This document shows positions 1 through 10,756 of a stretch of DNA of 64,000 bases, piece by piece; positions within the stretch are counted from its first letter, which is position 1, and each line of letters begins with the position of its first letter. Source of the DNA: Schizophyllum amplum. Its lineage: Eukaryota; Basidiomycota; Agaricomycetes; Agaricales; Schizophyllaceae. Location of the stretch: NCBI GenBank assembly GCA_007026445.1, contig VDMD01000019.1, positions 434,001 through 498,000 of the forward strand, given 5' to 3'. The position numbers and the translations under genes were made by a program. Below the pieces are notes generated by a model. That model did not search any database. It saw nothing but the letters and a program-made list of their open reading frames with translations, and was not told the origin of the DNA.

Positions 1-242
1 TCGCCTTCGGCTTCGACGCTGTGGTGGCTTGCGCACACTAGATGGTATAGCGAATACAATCACAAATTAAAATTCCAGAGCTGACATAATTGTTCGAAAT
101 TTGGGCAGATCATGAGTCTTTATGGACTTCCTTACAAGCTTGGACCCACAGTGTGGCGGTGCTGTCTCAGAGCGATCGACGGCATCGCCTGAAGTCTGAA
201 GCGTCTAGTATAGGGGTATATCCCACCTTGCTTCCTTCCATC
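1..242. other. Upstream flank of the XPG-like gene
   Basis: No gene, RNA or repeat is recognised here. It is probably promoter and 5' leader of the gene whose ATG is at 243. Confidence 0.4.
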
Positions 243-1120
243 ATGGGTATCAAAGGGGCTTGGGAGGTGCGTGCGCAAGACCAGTGCCTTTCGCTAACTT
301 ACGCAACGAACAGACTTTCGAACATGCAGCGATTGTGGAACCTCTCACAGAGCTATGCCTCCGTAACGGCGGGTTCTCCGATCTTTCTAACAATTCACCA
401 GAATATGTTCTGGGAGTTGACGCCAAGTACGCTACCGAGTACTACCTAGTATTGAATCATGTTGATGAAAATATTCTAGCAATGTTCTCTCTCGTGCTTT
501 ATCCCCGGTGCTCGGAGAGAGAGGACTTGCGCGCCGCCACTGGGCTCGTGAAGCGCGGTCCAGTGATCTTATCGGAGCCATAACCTCACTCGCTGGATAT
601 TTCAACTCGCCCTGTACCGTCGTCTTCGTCTTCGACGGCCCGCTGAAGTCGGACATGAAGCGCGACAAAGCCATAGTTCCACGGGACCCCAGGGTTATCA
701 AAAATTACAAGAGATTGCTCAATGTACTTGGGTTCAACATCTGGGAGGTGAGAATCCCCTTCGTTCCGTAATACCCACTTCGAAGCTCACCCGCACCGCC
801 TATAGGCTCTCGGCGAGGCGGACGCCGATCTGGGAATTATGTCGAAGTTCGGTCTTGCAAACAGCGTACTCAGTGACGATAGCGACCTGTTCGTGCTTGG
901 TGCCAGGACGGTCCTACGGACGTACGTACCATATCGCAATCTGAATTCGTTGCTCATCAAATATTCACAGACGTCGTAACGATTGCGGCTTAGATGACAG
1001 GGTCGCTTGTTATCGTGCAGTCAATATTCGCCGGCACGGTACATGCGGCCTCGACGCAACTCAACTCGTCTTGCTTGCCATATTGGTCGGGAATGAATAT
1101 GAGCCGGTCAGCCTCGGCTA
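243..1120 (+). pseudogene. XPG/GEN1-type nuclease (PIN-like), 3' part lost to a transposon
   Basis: This is the 5' part of a structure-specific nuclease gene of the XPG/FEN1/GEN1 superfamily, which cuts branched DNA in repair and recombination. The start reads MGIKGAWE, close to the family's MGIKGLW. An intron of about 47 nt (267-313) follows, then the XPG-N core LGVDAKYA. After a second, poorly defined intron near 450-510 comes VVFVFDGPLKSD. A third intron (748-805) precedes the XPG-I motif ALGEADADLG with SDDSDLFVLGA, whose acidic residues bind the catalytic metals. A fourth intron (about 922-970) leads to LVGNEYEPVSLGY, matching the family's conserved GGDYDPVGLPG segment. Coding similarity stops at about 1120, where the inverted repeat of a large mobile element begins, and no continuation is seen after the element ends at 9015. 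The product would lack the helix-hairpin-helix region, so I call it a truncated pseudogene. Confidence 0.75.
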
Positions 1121-1235
1121 CCTAGAAAACTTGGTCATAGGCCCTATCCTTTGCAGGATAATATACCTATATAGGCCAAGTTTTCTAGACACAATAAATC
1201 TCTAATGCCTAGATAATTCTAATGCTAGAGAACTA
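1121..1235 (+). repeat. Left terminal inverted repeat of the outer element
   Basis: It pairs with 8905-9015. It also contains its own short inverted pair, CTAGAAAACTTGG at 1122-1134 and the complementary CCAAGTTTTCTAG at 1176-1188, so the end can fold back on itself. Confidence 0.7.
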
Positions 1236-1490
1236 TACCAGACTTACTTGCTTAGAGATTTCTACTGGCTGGACATCTCTATATAGCAGCTTGCACTAGA
1301 ATGTTCTAAAGATTAGACATCTCTGTTAGGCTGCTCTGGCTAGACTATTCTAATGGTATATGCTGCTTAGAGATCTCTAATATATTAAGTGTCTAGATAG
1401 AGATCTCTAGACAGATGGACTCACTAGAGATCTCTAAGTGGGTGGACTCACTAGAGATCTCTAGATGGATGGATTCACTAAAGATGTCCA
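1195..1490. repeat. Subterminal array of TAGAGATCTCTA-like palindromes (left)
   Basis: Several copies of the palindrome TAGAGATCTCTA and variants recur at irregular short spacing, notably from 1368 to 1470. Similar arrays lie at 5228-5500 and 8860-8945. Multiple short subterminal motifs are typical of transposase-binding regions, but that role is inferred. Confidence 0.6.
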
Positions 1491-3722
1491 TCTAGGTTGT
1501 TATACTGCCTGTAGCTGTAATATTTGTCAGTGAGCCGCTAATGCAAGGTGACACCGGCACCCGTAGAGCCGCCGACGCACCTGCACAGGTACCGGGGCGG
1601 GGAGCGAGGAGCGACGCGCACGCGCCGTTGACTGCGCTAGCGCAGGATGCGAGGCGCGGCGTACCGCGTGGGGGCGCGCTCGTCAAGGGAATACCCATAT
1701 CGATCATGGTGGTGGAAGAGGTGTTCGAGAGCCCGTTACGCTCCCCCGGCCAAGAGCAGAGCGCCGGAAGTCCCGGTGCGATGAGTCCTCGACGGGCTCT
1801 GCTCTTGTAGGGAGGGGTGTGTGATGGGCTCGGGATGGGGGTATGGTGAATAATATTGAGGGCGCAACGAACGGAACCTGACGCGCGTCTCGCGCGTCAG
1901 GCGAGCCGCTCGCCAGTGTGCGTGGGCAGCAAGGCGCAAGGAGCGCGGACCGCTGCTTGACGCGGCGGTCGCGCTGCTTGCCGTCTGTTGGCCGCGACGT
2001 CTGCTGCATTTATATATAACACAGTTATCAGTAAAAACATCGTATACAGGGCGTAGCGACGCACCTGCAGCGCCGTCTCGCGCACCCGCCTCCTGCGTCA
2101 TCCGCGCCGTTGGGCGCGACATGGGAAACCTAGCCGCGGAGTATTTTTCAAAACCTTCGTTTTGAGGTGCGCGGAGTCGAATACTGCGCTAGGGGGTGGA
2201 GCGGGCAGCCGGGCGGTCGGCGGCGTTGTGGTTGAGAGTCGAGAGGCATTTTTCGCGGACGGTCGGCGACTCGGACCGAAAAAACGGGCCGCGCATCCGC
2301 GGCCCGGACTCCGGCACATCCCGCCCGCTGCCGCGCTCGTCGCTGGGGTCGTCGCGCTCGCCGCCGCACGCGGCGTCGGTGTCGCTCCATGTGCGGCTGA
2401 ACGCAAAAAATTATGTATATATTGGTATGTGGATATGGTGATCTATATACATACATAAATGAGAGCGAGCGAGAGCGACGCGCAACCTACACGCCGCCTG
2501 CGGGTCGCACAGAGTACGCATGCAGCGCTCGCCACATCGGACGCCAGAGGCGTGATGCTGTCAAGTGCGCAGAGGCGGCGACTCGCGGCAATGGGGATGG
2601 GGGAGGGGGCGTTGTCGGCGATCGGCGAACAATACGGGTTGGACGCGTTGGACGCGTTAGGCACGCTGGACGCGTTTGGCGCGTGTTGGTGCGCGTAGAC
2701 GCCGTGCACGGTGTGCATAGACGACATGGGAGGCGGGGAGGGGCGGTGGAGTCAACCGGACACCCGTGCTGGACGAGCGAGCGCCCGGCATGGTTTCTTT
2801 GAGTTCAATCGTGTGTAGCCGAGCGCGAGGGTGCTGGTCGTCCGCGGCGACTTGGGGAGGTCTCTCCAAGTCTCGCTCTGCGGAGGTGGCAGTGGCGAGA
2901 CCCCCCCATGTTGCCTCGGACGACGTGCGTCCTCGCGCACGCCGATTGCGAGAAACAAAAATTGTATCTTCGTTAGTAAGTTCAGGTACTTAGCGCAGGG
3001 CATCATACACGTACCGGCGGGGCCTCCGCGCCCGGGCTTACTATCTTCCGCGCTGTTCAGCGTCTTGAGAGATCGTGTAATGGTCGGGGTGGTGGAAGGA
3101 GGCAAGGCGGCGACGTGACCGTCAGGTCACGATCGCGAACATCAAGACGCGTCCGCGGGGGACGCGGACACGATATTAGAACATCGGTGGCGCACTGCAG
3201 CGCCCAACAACTTACATTATGATGTAATAGTATAGGCATTGAACGATCGGGTGTTGCGATGGGTCTGAGAGTCGCGGAATATATCAAAACTAACCATAGT
3301 GATCAATAGAGTGCTCTTTGAGCACTCGTTACCCATTTTGATACAATCTAGGCAGTTACAGGGAATATAAAATACATACATATGTAGGGGGGACGTTGAT
3401 TTACATGCCTCAACTTTGACTGAAACGATTCCATACAGGTGTGCCCGAGAAACGTCCAGACGACACGAATGCAACGGCCTGTACTATGACATTTCGTTCG
3501 AACTCGAGCGTGAGACAGGTGAGCTTCGGTTCCATACCTTCCCATCATTGCCTGCTTATGAAATTTTCAGAATCAGCTCAGTACACTATCACGATACGAA
3601 CGTCCAAGAGCTTTTGTGCTCAAGTGCCCTACGGCAAGTTTCCGAGGCCGTCGAGCGCGACGACGGCGAACTTCGGAGATCGGTCCGAGGCGCCGAGCGT
3701 CGCTGATCAACGCCTCTTGACC

Positions 3723-3755
3723 AGCAACCACGACCGCGTCGCGGTCGTGGTTGCT
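3723..3755. repeat. Perfect 16-bp inverted repeat (hairpin)
   Basis: AGCAACCACGACCGCG is followed by one base and its exact reverse complement. This is a strong potential stem-loop inside the GC-rich interior of the outer element; its function is unknown. Confidence 0.6.
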
Positions 3756-4182
3756 CCCCGCCATCCCCTTCGCTCATCAGCACCTCCGGAAGCGCTTTCC
3801 CTCCCCCATTCTTGACTCTCGCGTGAATCAGCGCGCTCAACAGCGCGCTGCGGTGGATATGGCGGGCGAGACGCGTAAGGCGCTGCCCGCCCTAGGTGCG
3901 TCTTTTACGCGCCCTCCTGTCCTTGTAACTGACAAAATATCATTTACAGATGTTGGTACGCCACTGGTGGGGCTGAAGCGTGCGCGACGGGACACCGTCG
4001 GCCCCAGCGCGCGGGACCGCAACGAGTGCGCCTCGCTCGCCGTCCGCGCGGCCCATTATGGGCGGAGGGACAGGTGCTGAGGAACGGCGCGAGGGGTAGC
4101 ACAACGGACAGCGCTAACGCGCCTTCCGCGTCTTCTCTCGTGCATGCGATAGGCGACGCCGGCGGGCTTGACTGCCCTCGCC

Positions 4183-4326
4183 TCCACCCTTGCCCCCGCC
4201 CTCGCCCTCGCCCTCGCCCTCGCCCTCGCCCTCGCCCCCGCCCCCGCCCTCGCCCTCGCCCTCGCCCTCGCCCTCGCCCCCGCCCCCGCCCTCGCCCTCG
4301 CCCTCGCCCTCGCCCTCGCCCTCGTC
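4183..4326. repeat. CCCTCG hexanucleotide microsatellite
   Basis: About 20 nearly perfect tandem copies of the hexamer GCCCTC occur, interrupted by a few CCCGCC units. Six-base periodicity keeps frames open on both strands, giving artefactual dipeptide-repeat reading frames that I do not call genes. Confidence 0.85.
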
Positions 4327-5227
4327 AAGAGCGCTCACCGCTCACCGCTCCCTCGCCGTCCCCTCCCGCCCCCTCCACGCCAGCCCGACCATCCGCACAG
4401 CCGCAATGCGCACGCCGCGTCGTGAGGGACAGTGCGCATGGCGTGCCCCCGCTCAGGTGTGTTCCGTACTATGGTGCGTAGGCGGCGAGCTAGCTAACAC
4501 CTCTATCAGGAGGTCAGCCGTGCGCGCTCGGAAGGGGCTTACGCGCCATGGTGGGCGTGTCCGGGTGCGGGGTCACGGTGTCAAGCGCGCATCGTGCGGG
4601 CGACGGGAGGCGCGGCTTCCTGCCGTCTACACTTATCCACCCCTGCCCCCACTGCCGCGTGCTCGCGCATGTGGCCCGCCCGTTCTTTGCGCGCGCTCGC
4701 CTCACCGCCCGCTTTCGCTGCCCGCTGCCAGCGCGTCCCGGCCTCGACCGCACCGGCACCCTCGTGCGCCCTGCGCCCGGGCTCTCTCGACTCCTAAGCA
4801 CCACCTCCCGCCACTCTCGCACCCCGCTTCTCGCACCCTGCCTCCCGGGGTCCCCCCTCTTGCGCTTCCCGCGCTCCGCAGCTCGCACCCCGCCTTCTGT
4901 ACCCTCCCGTGACTCTCGCTCTCCGCCTCCCCCTCCCTCCCACGCACCGCGTGCCGCCTCTCACAGCTCTCAGGTGTTGCCTCCCGTGCACCGCCTCTCG
5001 GGGCTCCCAGGCCCCGTTGCGTCTCCCACACCACCCAACCTGCCTCTCGCAGCTTCAAGACCCGCCCCCTGCGCCTCTCCTCTCGCACTTCCCGTGCCTC
5101 GTGCCCCGCCTCCTCCCCGTCCACGCCCTGCCTCTCACGTCTTCCATGCTGCCCATCCACCGCCATCGCCTTGCTCTGCATCCTGTGCAGCACGCGTTGC
5201 ACCGCACAGGCTGTGTTCGTGTATTCG

Positions 5228-5500
5228 GTGTTTGCTGGCTAGAGTTCTCTAGCCAGTAGAGTTGTCTACTGTGTTATAGGGCTTAGAGTTCTCTAGTGAC
5301 TAGAGTTCTCTACTCTGTTGTAGCTATCAGAGTTCTCTAGTTAGTAGACATCTCTACTCTATCGTAGCTGTTAGAGTTCTCTAGTCAGTAGAGTAGTCTA
5401 ATAGGCTCTACCCCTTAGAGTTCTCTAGTCAGTAGAGATCTCTACCTCATGCATGAGAATAGAGATGTCTAGAGGGCATATGTTTAGAGATATATAGAAG
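5228..5500. repeat. Palindrome array left of the nested transposon
   Basis: Repeats of the form TTAGAGTTCTCTAGTCAGTAGAG occur about every 50-60 bp. They belong to the same family as the arrays at 1195-1490 and 8860-8945. The nested DDE transposon begins directly after it at 5506, so it appears to have inserted within this array. Confidence 0.6.
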
Positions 5501-5505
5501 AGATA

Positions 5506-8500
5506 AGGTAGCGGTCACCAGGAACTGTCACCTTTACGTAAGCTGATGACGTAATCGATCAAAGGGACAAATCTGAGGTCGACGCGACCCCGACCCGCGC
5601 TGGTGCACTGTGGCATAGCGGGAGCCCATCGGATGCCTTCTCAATGTAGTATTGATGATAGTATATAAGAGCAGAGTCTGCAGGCCAACTACTTAGCTAC
5701 AGAAGCTTTGACCTGGGCCACCATTTCGGGTGGCAGCGTGCGATGGCCGTGGTATTTGCGGTTCGCCCACGCCGCCTGAGCACCCGAAAGACCCTCTCTG
5801 TACGCAAATATGAACCGAGCTGATCTATTCGCATATCTACAAGACCGTAAGTAAAAGCTCGCGGAACAGAGCTAAACACGTACCGACGAATCTGCAACAA
5901 TGGGACGTCATCGAGACTTTCGAGCATCTTGCGCTCCATCTCGTCGATGGTCGCACTGCGTCGTGCCAGTCGATAGGCGAACTTCGCGGCACCCCAATAC
6001 TGCTCAATGAAGTTGAGCTCACAGTGGTATTTTGGGTAAAAGTCGCAGATATGGCCGCGTCGCTCGACAAGTTCTTGAAGGGCAGACTTGTTTGTGGCGA
6101 AATCGGGCTGCGTGAACAGAAGGCGTCGGCAGCAGCAGTCCGTCCTCCCGGGGGTGCATTTGAAGCCCGGCGCGCATTCGGCTTTGAGCCCACCCTCTGG
6201 CCAGAGCCCGCGCTCGCGGATGATCACTTCCATGCCCTTGAACCAGCCAGGCTTCTCTGGATGGTCGTCGGGGTAGTAGAAGTCCTGGAGGGTCTTGTCC
6301 TTTCCATAATAGCCGTGCCGCATGCGGGTGCCGCTGTTGTTGTGCGTCCACCCAGGCTTGGCAACTGCGCGAGGAGATTCAGCGCGCAGATGAACTAGAT
6401 CGACGATCACGCACATTTGACCATTTTTCGCGCGGACAGCGCATCCGCGGCGCGTTTCTGGTGGCTCGGGGCATTGTCGAACAGAAACAGGCCTTGCGCG
6501 AACCCCTTCGTGCGGCCCTCGAAGATGTCGATGGCGCGATCGGTCTGCGCGAGGAGATCGTCAGCGTCAAACCAGCCTTCGCGGTTCTTTCCCGCCTTGA
6601 AGATGACGCGCGCTTCCCTGGTGAGGTGTCAGCGAAGAATGCAAGGAACAGAACAGGCTACGCACTCGTCGCCGTCCTTCAAACGTCCCCAATCCAGCGT
6701 GAGGAAGTCGGAAACCATGATCGACTGACCCTCGCCCTTGGGATGAGGTGCCGCGCGGGTACCGCTGTGCTGCCAGTAGAGTCGCCGCTGGTCATTCTGA
6801 TAGAAGGTTGACTCGTCGTGAGTGACGAGGATGAGGCGGAAAGGCTTGCCGGGGATGGAGAATCCGGCAGGGTGCGGGAGTTCATTCCCTTCGTTATCGA
6901 ACTTGACGAACCGCTTCTCGTAACCTTCCCACCGCTTGCAGAAGGCGACTCGATCTGCGACAACGTCCGGACGCTCGTGCCCGTCAATATACATGCCATT
7001 GTGTTTTCTTTTGTACCGCCAGGACAGCTTGTTGAGCCAGCGACGTGCAGTGCGTTCTGAGATCGATGGCTTGCAGATGCCGGCTGATTTGAAGATCTCT
7101 TGCATCTCGGCGCTTGCGACGATGTCGCAGACGTCTGCCGAGACGATGAATTTGCCGTCCTTGACGCGCTCCGAGAGCTTCAACTGCATGTGTGTCGAGA
7201 TGTCTTCGTCGTCGAGCACGTTTGAGTGCGTCTGGCCATGCCGGTGGAACGGCAGTGTGTCGTCGCGCAGATAATCCAGCAGCCAGTGTCTGATTGTTCT
7301 GGCATGCCGTTCGCTTTGTCCTTGCATTTTCGCGACAATGACTGACGCCTGACGCCAGGTGCACGGAAGCGCGTCGTCGAGATACAGATTCAGCAATCCG
7401 AGCATCGCGCAGATTCGCGCCCGGAAGACGACATCAAGCTTTTTGTTTTTGCTCTTGAGCGTCAAGCGGTCCCGCGCACGACGCAGGAGCACCTTGTCTC
7501 TCTGCAGAGCAAGGACATGGTCGGTGGCTCGATCACCCGCGGCACTCTCGGGGCAGTCTGGTGGCAAACGGCCTTCTCGCAGGTCCTTGAGCATCTGATC
7601 AACGACGCGACGTGCTTCTGCCTGCTGCTCTGCTGTCTTCCTGTCACTCTCGCTGTCCTCCGGCTCACTTGGCGAGTCTGGTTCGTTCTCGTGCTCGGTC
7701 TGTTGCGCGTGTCAGAAGCATGCAAACTCGCTGAGCTTTGCCCACGCACCTGATTCTCATCGGAGTCAGCGACTTGGACATCATCCATCTCCGCATCTGT
7801 CCCTTCCGTCTCATGTGCAACCTCGGACGACATCTGGTCTGCATCAGAGCAACCATGCCCGCATCCCGCCGCCCCCTTGGGAAACATCAGTCCGAAGGCT
7901 TAGCACGACAAATCACAAGCTGACTGACCACATTGTTCCCGCTCGACGCTGACTTCTTCATTGCCATGAAAGCGCCCACACTCAGAAAGCCCTTTGACGC
8001 GAGGTCTCTCCCCTCCTGCGCGCGACGTTGCTTCGTCTTCTTCGATCGGCCGTCATAGTGATGAGGAGTTTGCCTTTTCTTGGGTGCTTCTCGCTCTCTC
8101 GCAACAGCAGCATCTCGAGCTTTCTCAAGGTGCTGGCGGAACTGAGCCAGTGCGCTTTCGGCTTCGATTTCCGGGCTGTCCCAGTTGTCACGCGGGTCGT
8201 GGTCGTCGTCATCATCGTCAGGCTCTGGCTCGGACTCGGAGACTTCATCGAGCTCGGGAAGTTCACTATCGCTGTCCTCCATGTCAGAGAGAGTCCAGCA
8301 GCTTTCTAGTTGAGGTTCTTCTAGTGCGGGCTCTGGTTCTGGCACCTGCACAGGATCTGACAGCACGGTGAGCCATTGGGTGAATTAGATAATGCAGTCA
8401 CGCACCATTCACCCTCTGGCGCTTATGACTTCGCGCATTTGCAGCGCAGGAGGCACGGGCAATAGCTGCACGCTTCTTCGGAGGCATAGATGAAGTGTTG

Positions 8501-8854
8501 GGCCGTTCGGATGCTCCCCGACGCACCGTCGTTCGGCGGTGGAGGGACCACGTGGAGTCACGTGCATGCATCACGTGACGGACAAATCCGAAGTGATCGT
8601 TTTTCGAAAACCGCGCCAGAGCGCGTCCGGTGGGTCGAGGAGGCGTTTGGGACGAAAAAACATGTTGACCTCATTTCTCCCGATTTTATTAGTCATTCTC
8701 TTTTTTCTCTTAGTCAAATGGTAGAAGTAGTCCATAGCTATCGTTTGACAAAGGAAAACAAAGGACAGAAGGTCCGACGATGGAGGACATAGGCGAGCAA
8801 AAGTCGGGTCGATCAGCTTACGTAAGGGGTGACAGTTCCTGGTGACCGCTACCT
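5506..8854 (-). mobile_element. Nested DDE transposon (Tc1/mariner-like) with TA flanks
   Basis: The element is 3.35 kb. Its left end starts AGGTAGCGGTCACCAGG, and the right end is the exact reverse complement for at least 27 bp; similarity extends to about 42 bp with one small gap. TA dinucleotides flank both ends (5504-5505 and 8855-8856), consistent with the TA duplication of the Tc1/mariner/IS630 group. The interior holds one spliced transposase gene on the minus strand. Well-preserved ends and a largely readable transposase suggest a recent insertion. Confidence 0.75.
5689..8487 (-). CDS. DDE superfamily transposase of the nested element
   Basis: This gene encodes the transposase that would cut and join the ends of the surrounding element. 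The start is MPPKKRAAIARAS (8487), a basic N-terminus; an intron follows at about 8357-8405, then an acidic, low-complexity region rich in D and E. The conserved core has THDESTFYQNDQRR (first catalytic D), LFLFDNAPSHQ (second D) and HCELNFIEQYWGAAK (E), the DDE triad spacing of IS630/Tc1-like transposases. An intron at about 6363-6411 joins KMVK to FAKPGWTHNNSG. A late intron (about 5844-5890) joins LLQIRR to YANRSARF, and the protein ends with a basic tail at 5689. Introns between about 7500 and 7900 were not fully resolved. The predicted length of about 800 residues fits large DDE proteins common in mushroom genomes, recalled only by motif. No clear disabling stop was found in the core. Confidence 0.75.
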
Positions 8855-8859
8855 TATGT

Positions 8860-8945
8860 CTATGAGATATGTCTAAGTCCTAGACTACTCTAGCCACCAG
8901 AACTTTCTAGCCACTAGAACTATCTAGGCATTAGAGATTTATATT
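8860..8945. repeat. Palindrome array right of the nested transposon
   Basis: CTAGACTACTCTAG, CTAGCCACCAGAACTTTCTAG and related units belong to the same motif family as the left arrays. They connect the nested transposon to the right inverted repeat. Confidence 0.55.
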
Positions 8946-9015
8946 GTCTAGAAAACTTGGCCTATAGGGGGTATATTATCCTGTAAAGGATAGGGCCTAA
9001 CTCAAGTTTCATAGG
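8905..9015 (-). repeat. Right terminal inverted repeat of the outer element
   Basis: Its reverse complement matches 1121-1235, including GGCCCTATCCTTT, GGATAATATACC and GGCCAAGTTTTCTAGAC. Confidence 0.7.
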
Positions 9016-9420
9016 TGCCTAAGTAGTCTTCGTTAGGAACACACATGAACGTAGGGGGAAAGCGGGTTGAGCAACATTTAGACAAGGTAAGGGAATGGTT
9101 GATGGCATCATGAGGGCCGGCCGCAGACCTGCCGCAGACCGCACTGCGCTCGTAGACGCTTCCCGGCGGCAGGGAGGTGGCGCGCCACGAAGATCGCTCT
9201 GGCCAGCTTTTCGGCCCGGCCTGAGGACTACTCTGGCAAGTTTTTCCGGCCCTGCGGGGCCGGACCACGCTGGCTATGACCAAATTTTCCGACATTTATT
9301 CAGCAATGTTAATGTCATGTGACTCTCACGGGGGCGCGCCGGGCGCCCGGGATCACCAGTGCCAAGTTCGATCTTCCGGTACACGCCCCTTGTTTTCCAC
9401 TATCCTCATCATCGCAAAAA
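9016..9420. other. Gap between the outer element and the D123-family gene
   Basis: The left part is GC-rich with imperfect CCGGCC-type inverted motifs (9110-9270). No gene is recognised. The last ~100 bases are probably the leader of the gene at 9421; an in-frame upstream frame exists but lacks family support. Confidence 0.4.
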
Positions 9421-10338
9421 ATGGACAAAAACGCCGAAGTCCAGACCACCCGGCAATCCCCCCAGTCTGACGCCTTCGACTGTCAATTCCAAAAATTATC
9501 ATTAGCCTACGTACTGGCGCATCAGGAACGGTTCAACACCCTGCAACATACCGCAGACGAGTCTCCCATCGGCAGCAAGCTCCCAAGCGAAGAGCCCTGT
9601 CAATTCAACAGATGGGCGGACTACATCTATCATGACCGCCACGTCTCCATCCCCATATCCCTCTCGGAGCGCGAGCTCTTTCTGCGGGCCAGTACGGTCG
9701 TTCTGCTCAACAACCGGTTATCCGAGGGTCTGTTGGAAGACATCATGGATACGGCAATCTACAAGCGGGTAGAAGAAGCTGTCCCGAGGTTCGCGCAGAC
9801 GGGCATCTTCCTCCGCCTGGACCACTGCTCGCCGAAAGACGGGATCTACGCGACGCAACCGTTGCGGAGCGCGAAGGCGATATTCGAGCAAATGCTGAGC
9901 TCCCGCCGAACCACGAGCAGCTTGCGCAGATATCCCGACGAACGCTTGTTTTTGCTACCGTACAACGACAAGATGCGGATCGAGTACGAACTGCGCTGCT
10001 TCGCGCGTCCTGGGGGCAAATTGGTCGCCATATCGCAATACCGATGGCACCAAGCGTGCGCTTTCGCTTCCGGTGGCGAAGAACAATTGTATCTAATCTA
10101 CAAGGCGGTGGAGGATGTACTGGAAAGATTGAAGGCCACGCCAATGTGGGAGGACCTGATGGAGGACGGCTTCATATTCGACTGTCTATGGGATCCCAAT
10201 ACGCGAACATGCTCGTTGATCGAGCTCAATCCATTTGGACCGATGTCGAGCACGGGCGCCGCGCTGTTCAACTGGATTGAGGATGGGCAGATTATAGGCG
10301 GTGAACACGACAAGGTCGTCTTCCGGTATTGTGCATGA
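9421..10338 (+). CDS. D123/CDC123-family protein (ATP-grasp-like)
   Basis: This is a single-exon gene of 305 residues. D123-family proteins have an ATP-grasp fold. The founding member Cdc123 assembles the eIF2 translation initiation complex, while fungi also carry divergent paralogues. Family landmarks seen here are FNRWADYIYHDRHVSIPIS near the start, RLDHCSPKDG, the central YELRCFARPGGKLVAISQYRWH block, and a C-terminal SLIELNPFGPMSSTGAALFNW in the position of the family's DxNPFG...LFSW metal/nucleotide site. IELNPFG replaces the usual aspartate-containing version, so it may be a paralogue rather than the orthologue. The start at 9421 (MDKNAEVQ) follows a CT-rich leader. It is convergent with the eIF3l gene downstream. 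Confidence 0.8.
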   Translation: MDKNAEVQTTRQSPQSDAFDCQFQKLSLAYVLAHQERFNTLQHTADESPIGSKLPSEEPCQFNRWADYIYHDRHVSIPISLSERELFLRASTVVLLNNRLSEGLLEDIMDTAIYKRVEEAVPRFAQTGIFLRLDHCSPKDGIYATQPLRSAKAIFEQMLSSRRTTSSLRRYPDERLFLLPYNDKMRIEYELRCFARPGGKLVAISQYRWHQACAFASGGEEQLYLIYKAVEDVLERLKATPMWEDLMEDGFIFDCLWDPNTRTCSLIELNPFGPMSSTGAALFNWIEDGQIIGGEHDKVVFRYCA

Positions 10339-10756
10339 ACCAGACGGAGGGGCGGCAGGACAGGATTGGGCGCCCATCGGGTCTCCCACCGTTCGCCTCT
10401 TTAGCTTCATGAGTGGTACTACTCGTATGAGTTGAATGTGTCCTATACATATCCACATACTGTCGTTGAGCAGGACTCCGTCGTCTCTCGTGTATAATTT
10501 CGTAGACTGCTACTTGTAAGAGCGCTTGAAATTGAAAGCGGATGCTTGAGTTTTCTGCGCGCAAGGACGCTGTAAGGAGTCGAGAGAGTCTGATCACAGC
10601 GTTGGGTCGCTTGCTTCGGTTGGGCAGAGTGCCCTCCGCTCTGCCGCGCACATCGTGGCTATTGTAAGATAGTACAACAAGAAACGTACATCAAAAGTAC
10701 ATCAAACGCGACCTCGCGTTCCGCCACCGGGAGCCTTAGCACACGCGCCAAGGCGA
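10339..10756. other. Convergent intergenic region
   Basis: It lies between the 3' ends of the D123-family gene and the eIF3l gene. No gene or structured RNA is recognised; it presumably contains both 3' untranslated regions. Confidence 0.5.

Larger units (their letters stand above)
1500..5225. other. GC-rich interior of the outer element, no recognisable gene
   Basis: Both strands carry many overlapping open frames, but they read as arginine/proline/alanine-rich low complexity, as expected from GC bias. No family motif, splice-supported gene or RNA gene is recognised. Composition contrasts sharply with the AT-rich palindrome arrays on each side, so this may be captured host DNA or degraded cargo. 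Confidence 0.4.
1121..9015. mobile_element. Large composite element bounded by ~110-bp inverted repeats
   Basis: The sequence from 1121 rightwards and the reverse complement of 9015 leftwards align over roughly 110 bp with about 85 percent identity by eye. Shared blocks include GGCCCTATCCTTT and ATCTCTAATGCCTAGAT. Inside the repeats lie AT-rich arrays of a TAGAGATCTCTA-like palindrome, a GC-rich 3.7-kb interior and a nested DDE transposon (5506-8854). No transposase outside the nested one is seen, so the outer unit looks non-autonomous or fold-back-like. It sits inside an XPG-like gene. A clear target-site duplication could not be fixed; a TA dinucleotide is possible. The superfamily is unknown. 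Confidence 0.6.

Noticed and set aside
4190..5252. Long proline/serine/arginine-rich open frames on both strands
   Set aside because: They arise from the CCCTCG microsatellite and a C-rich tract; six-base periodicity keeps several frames open at once and no domain or splice support exists.
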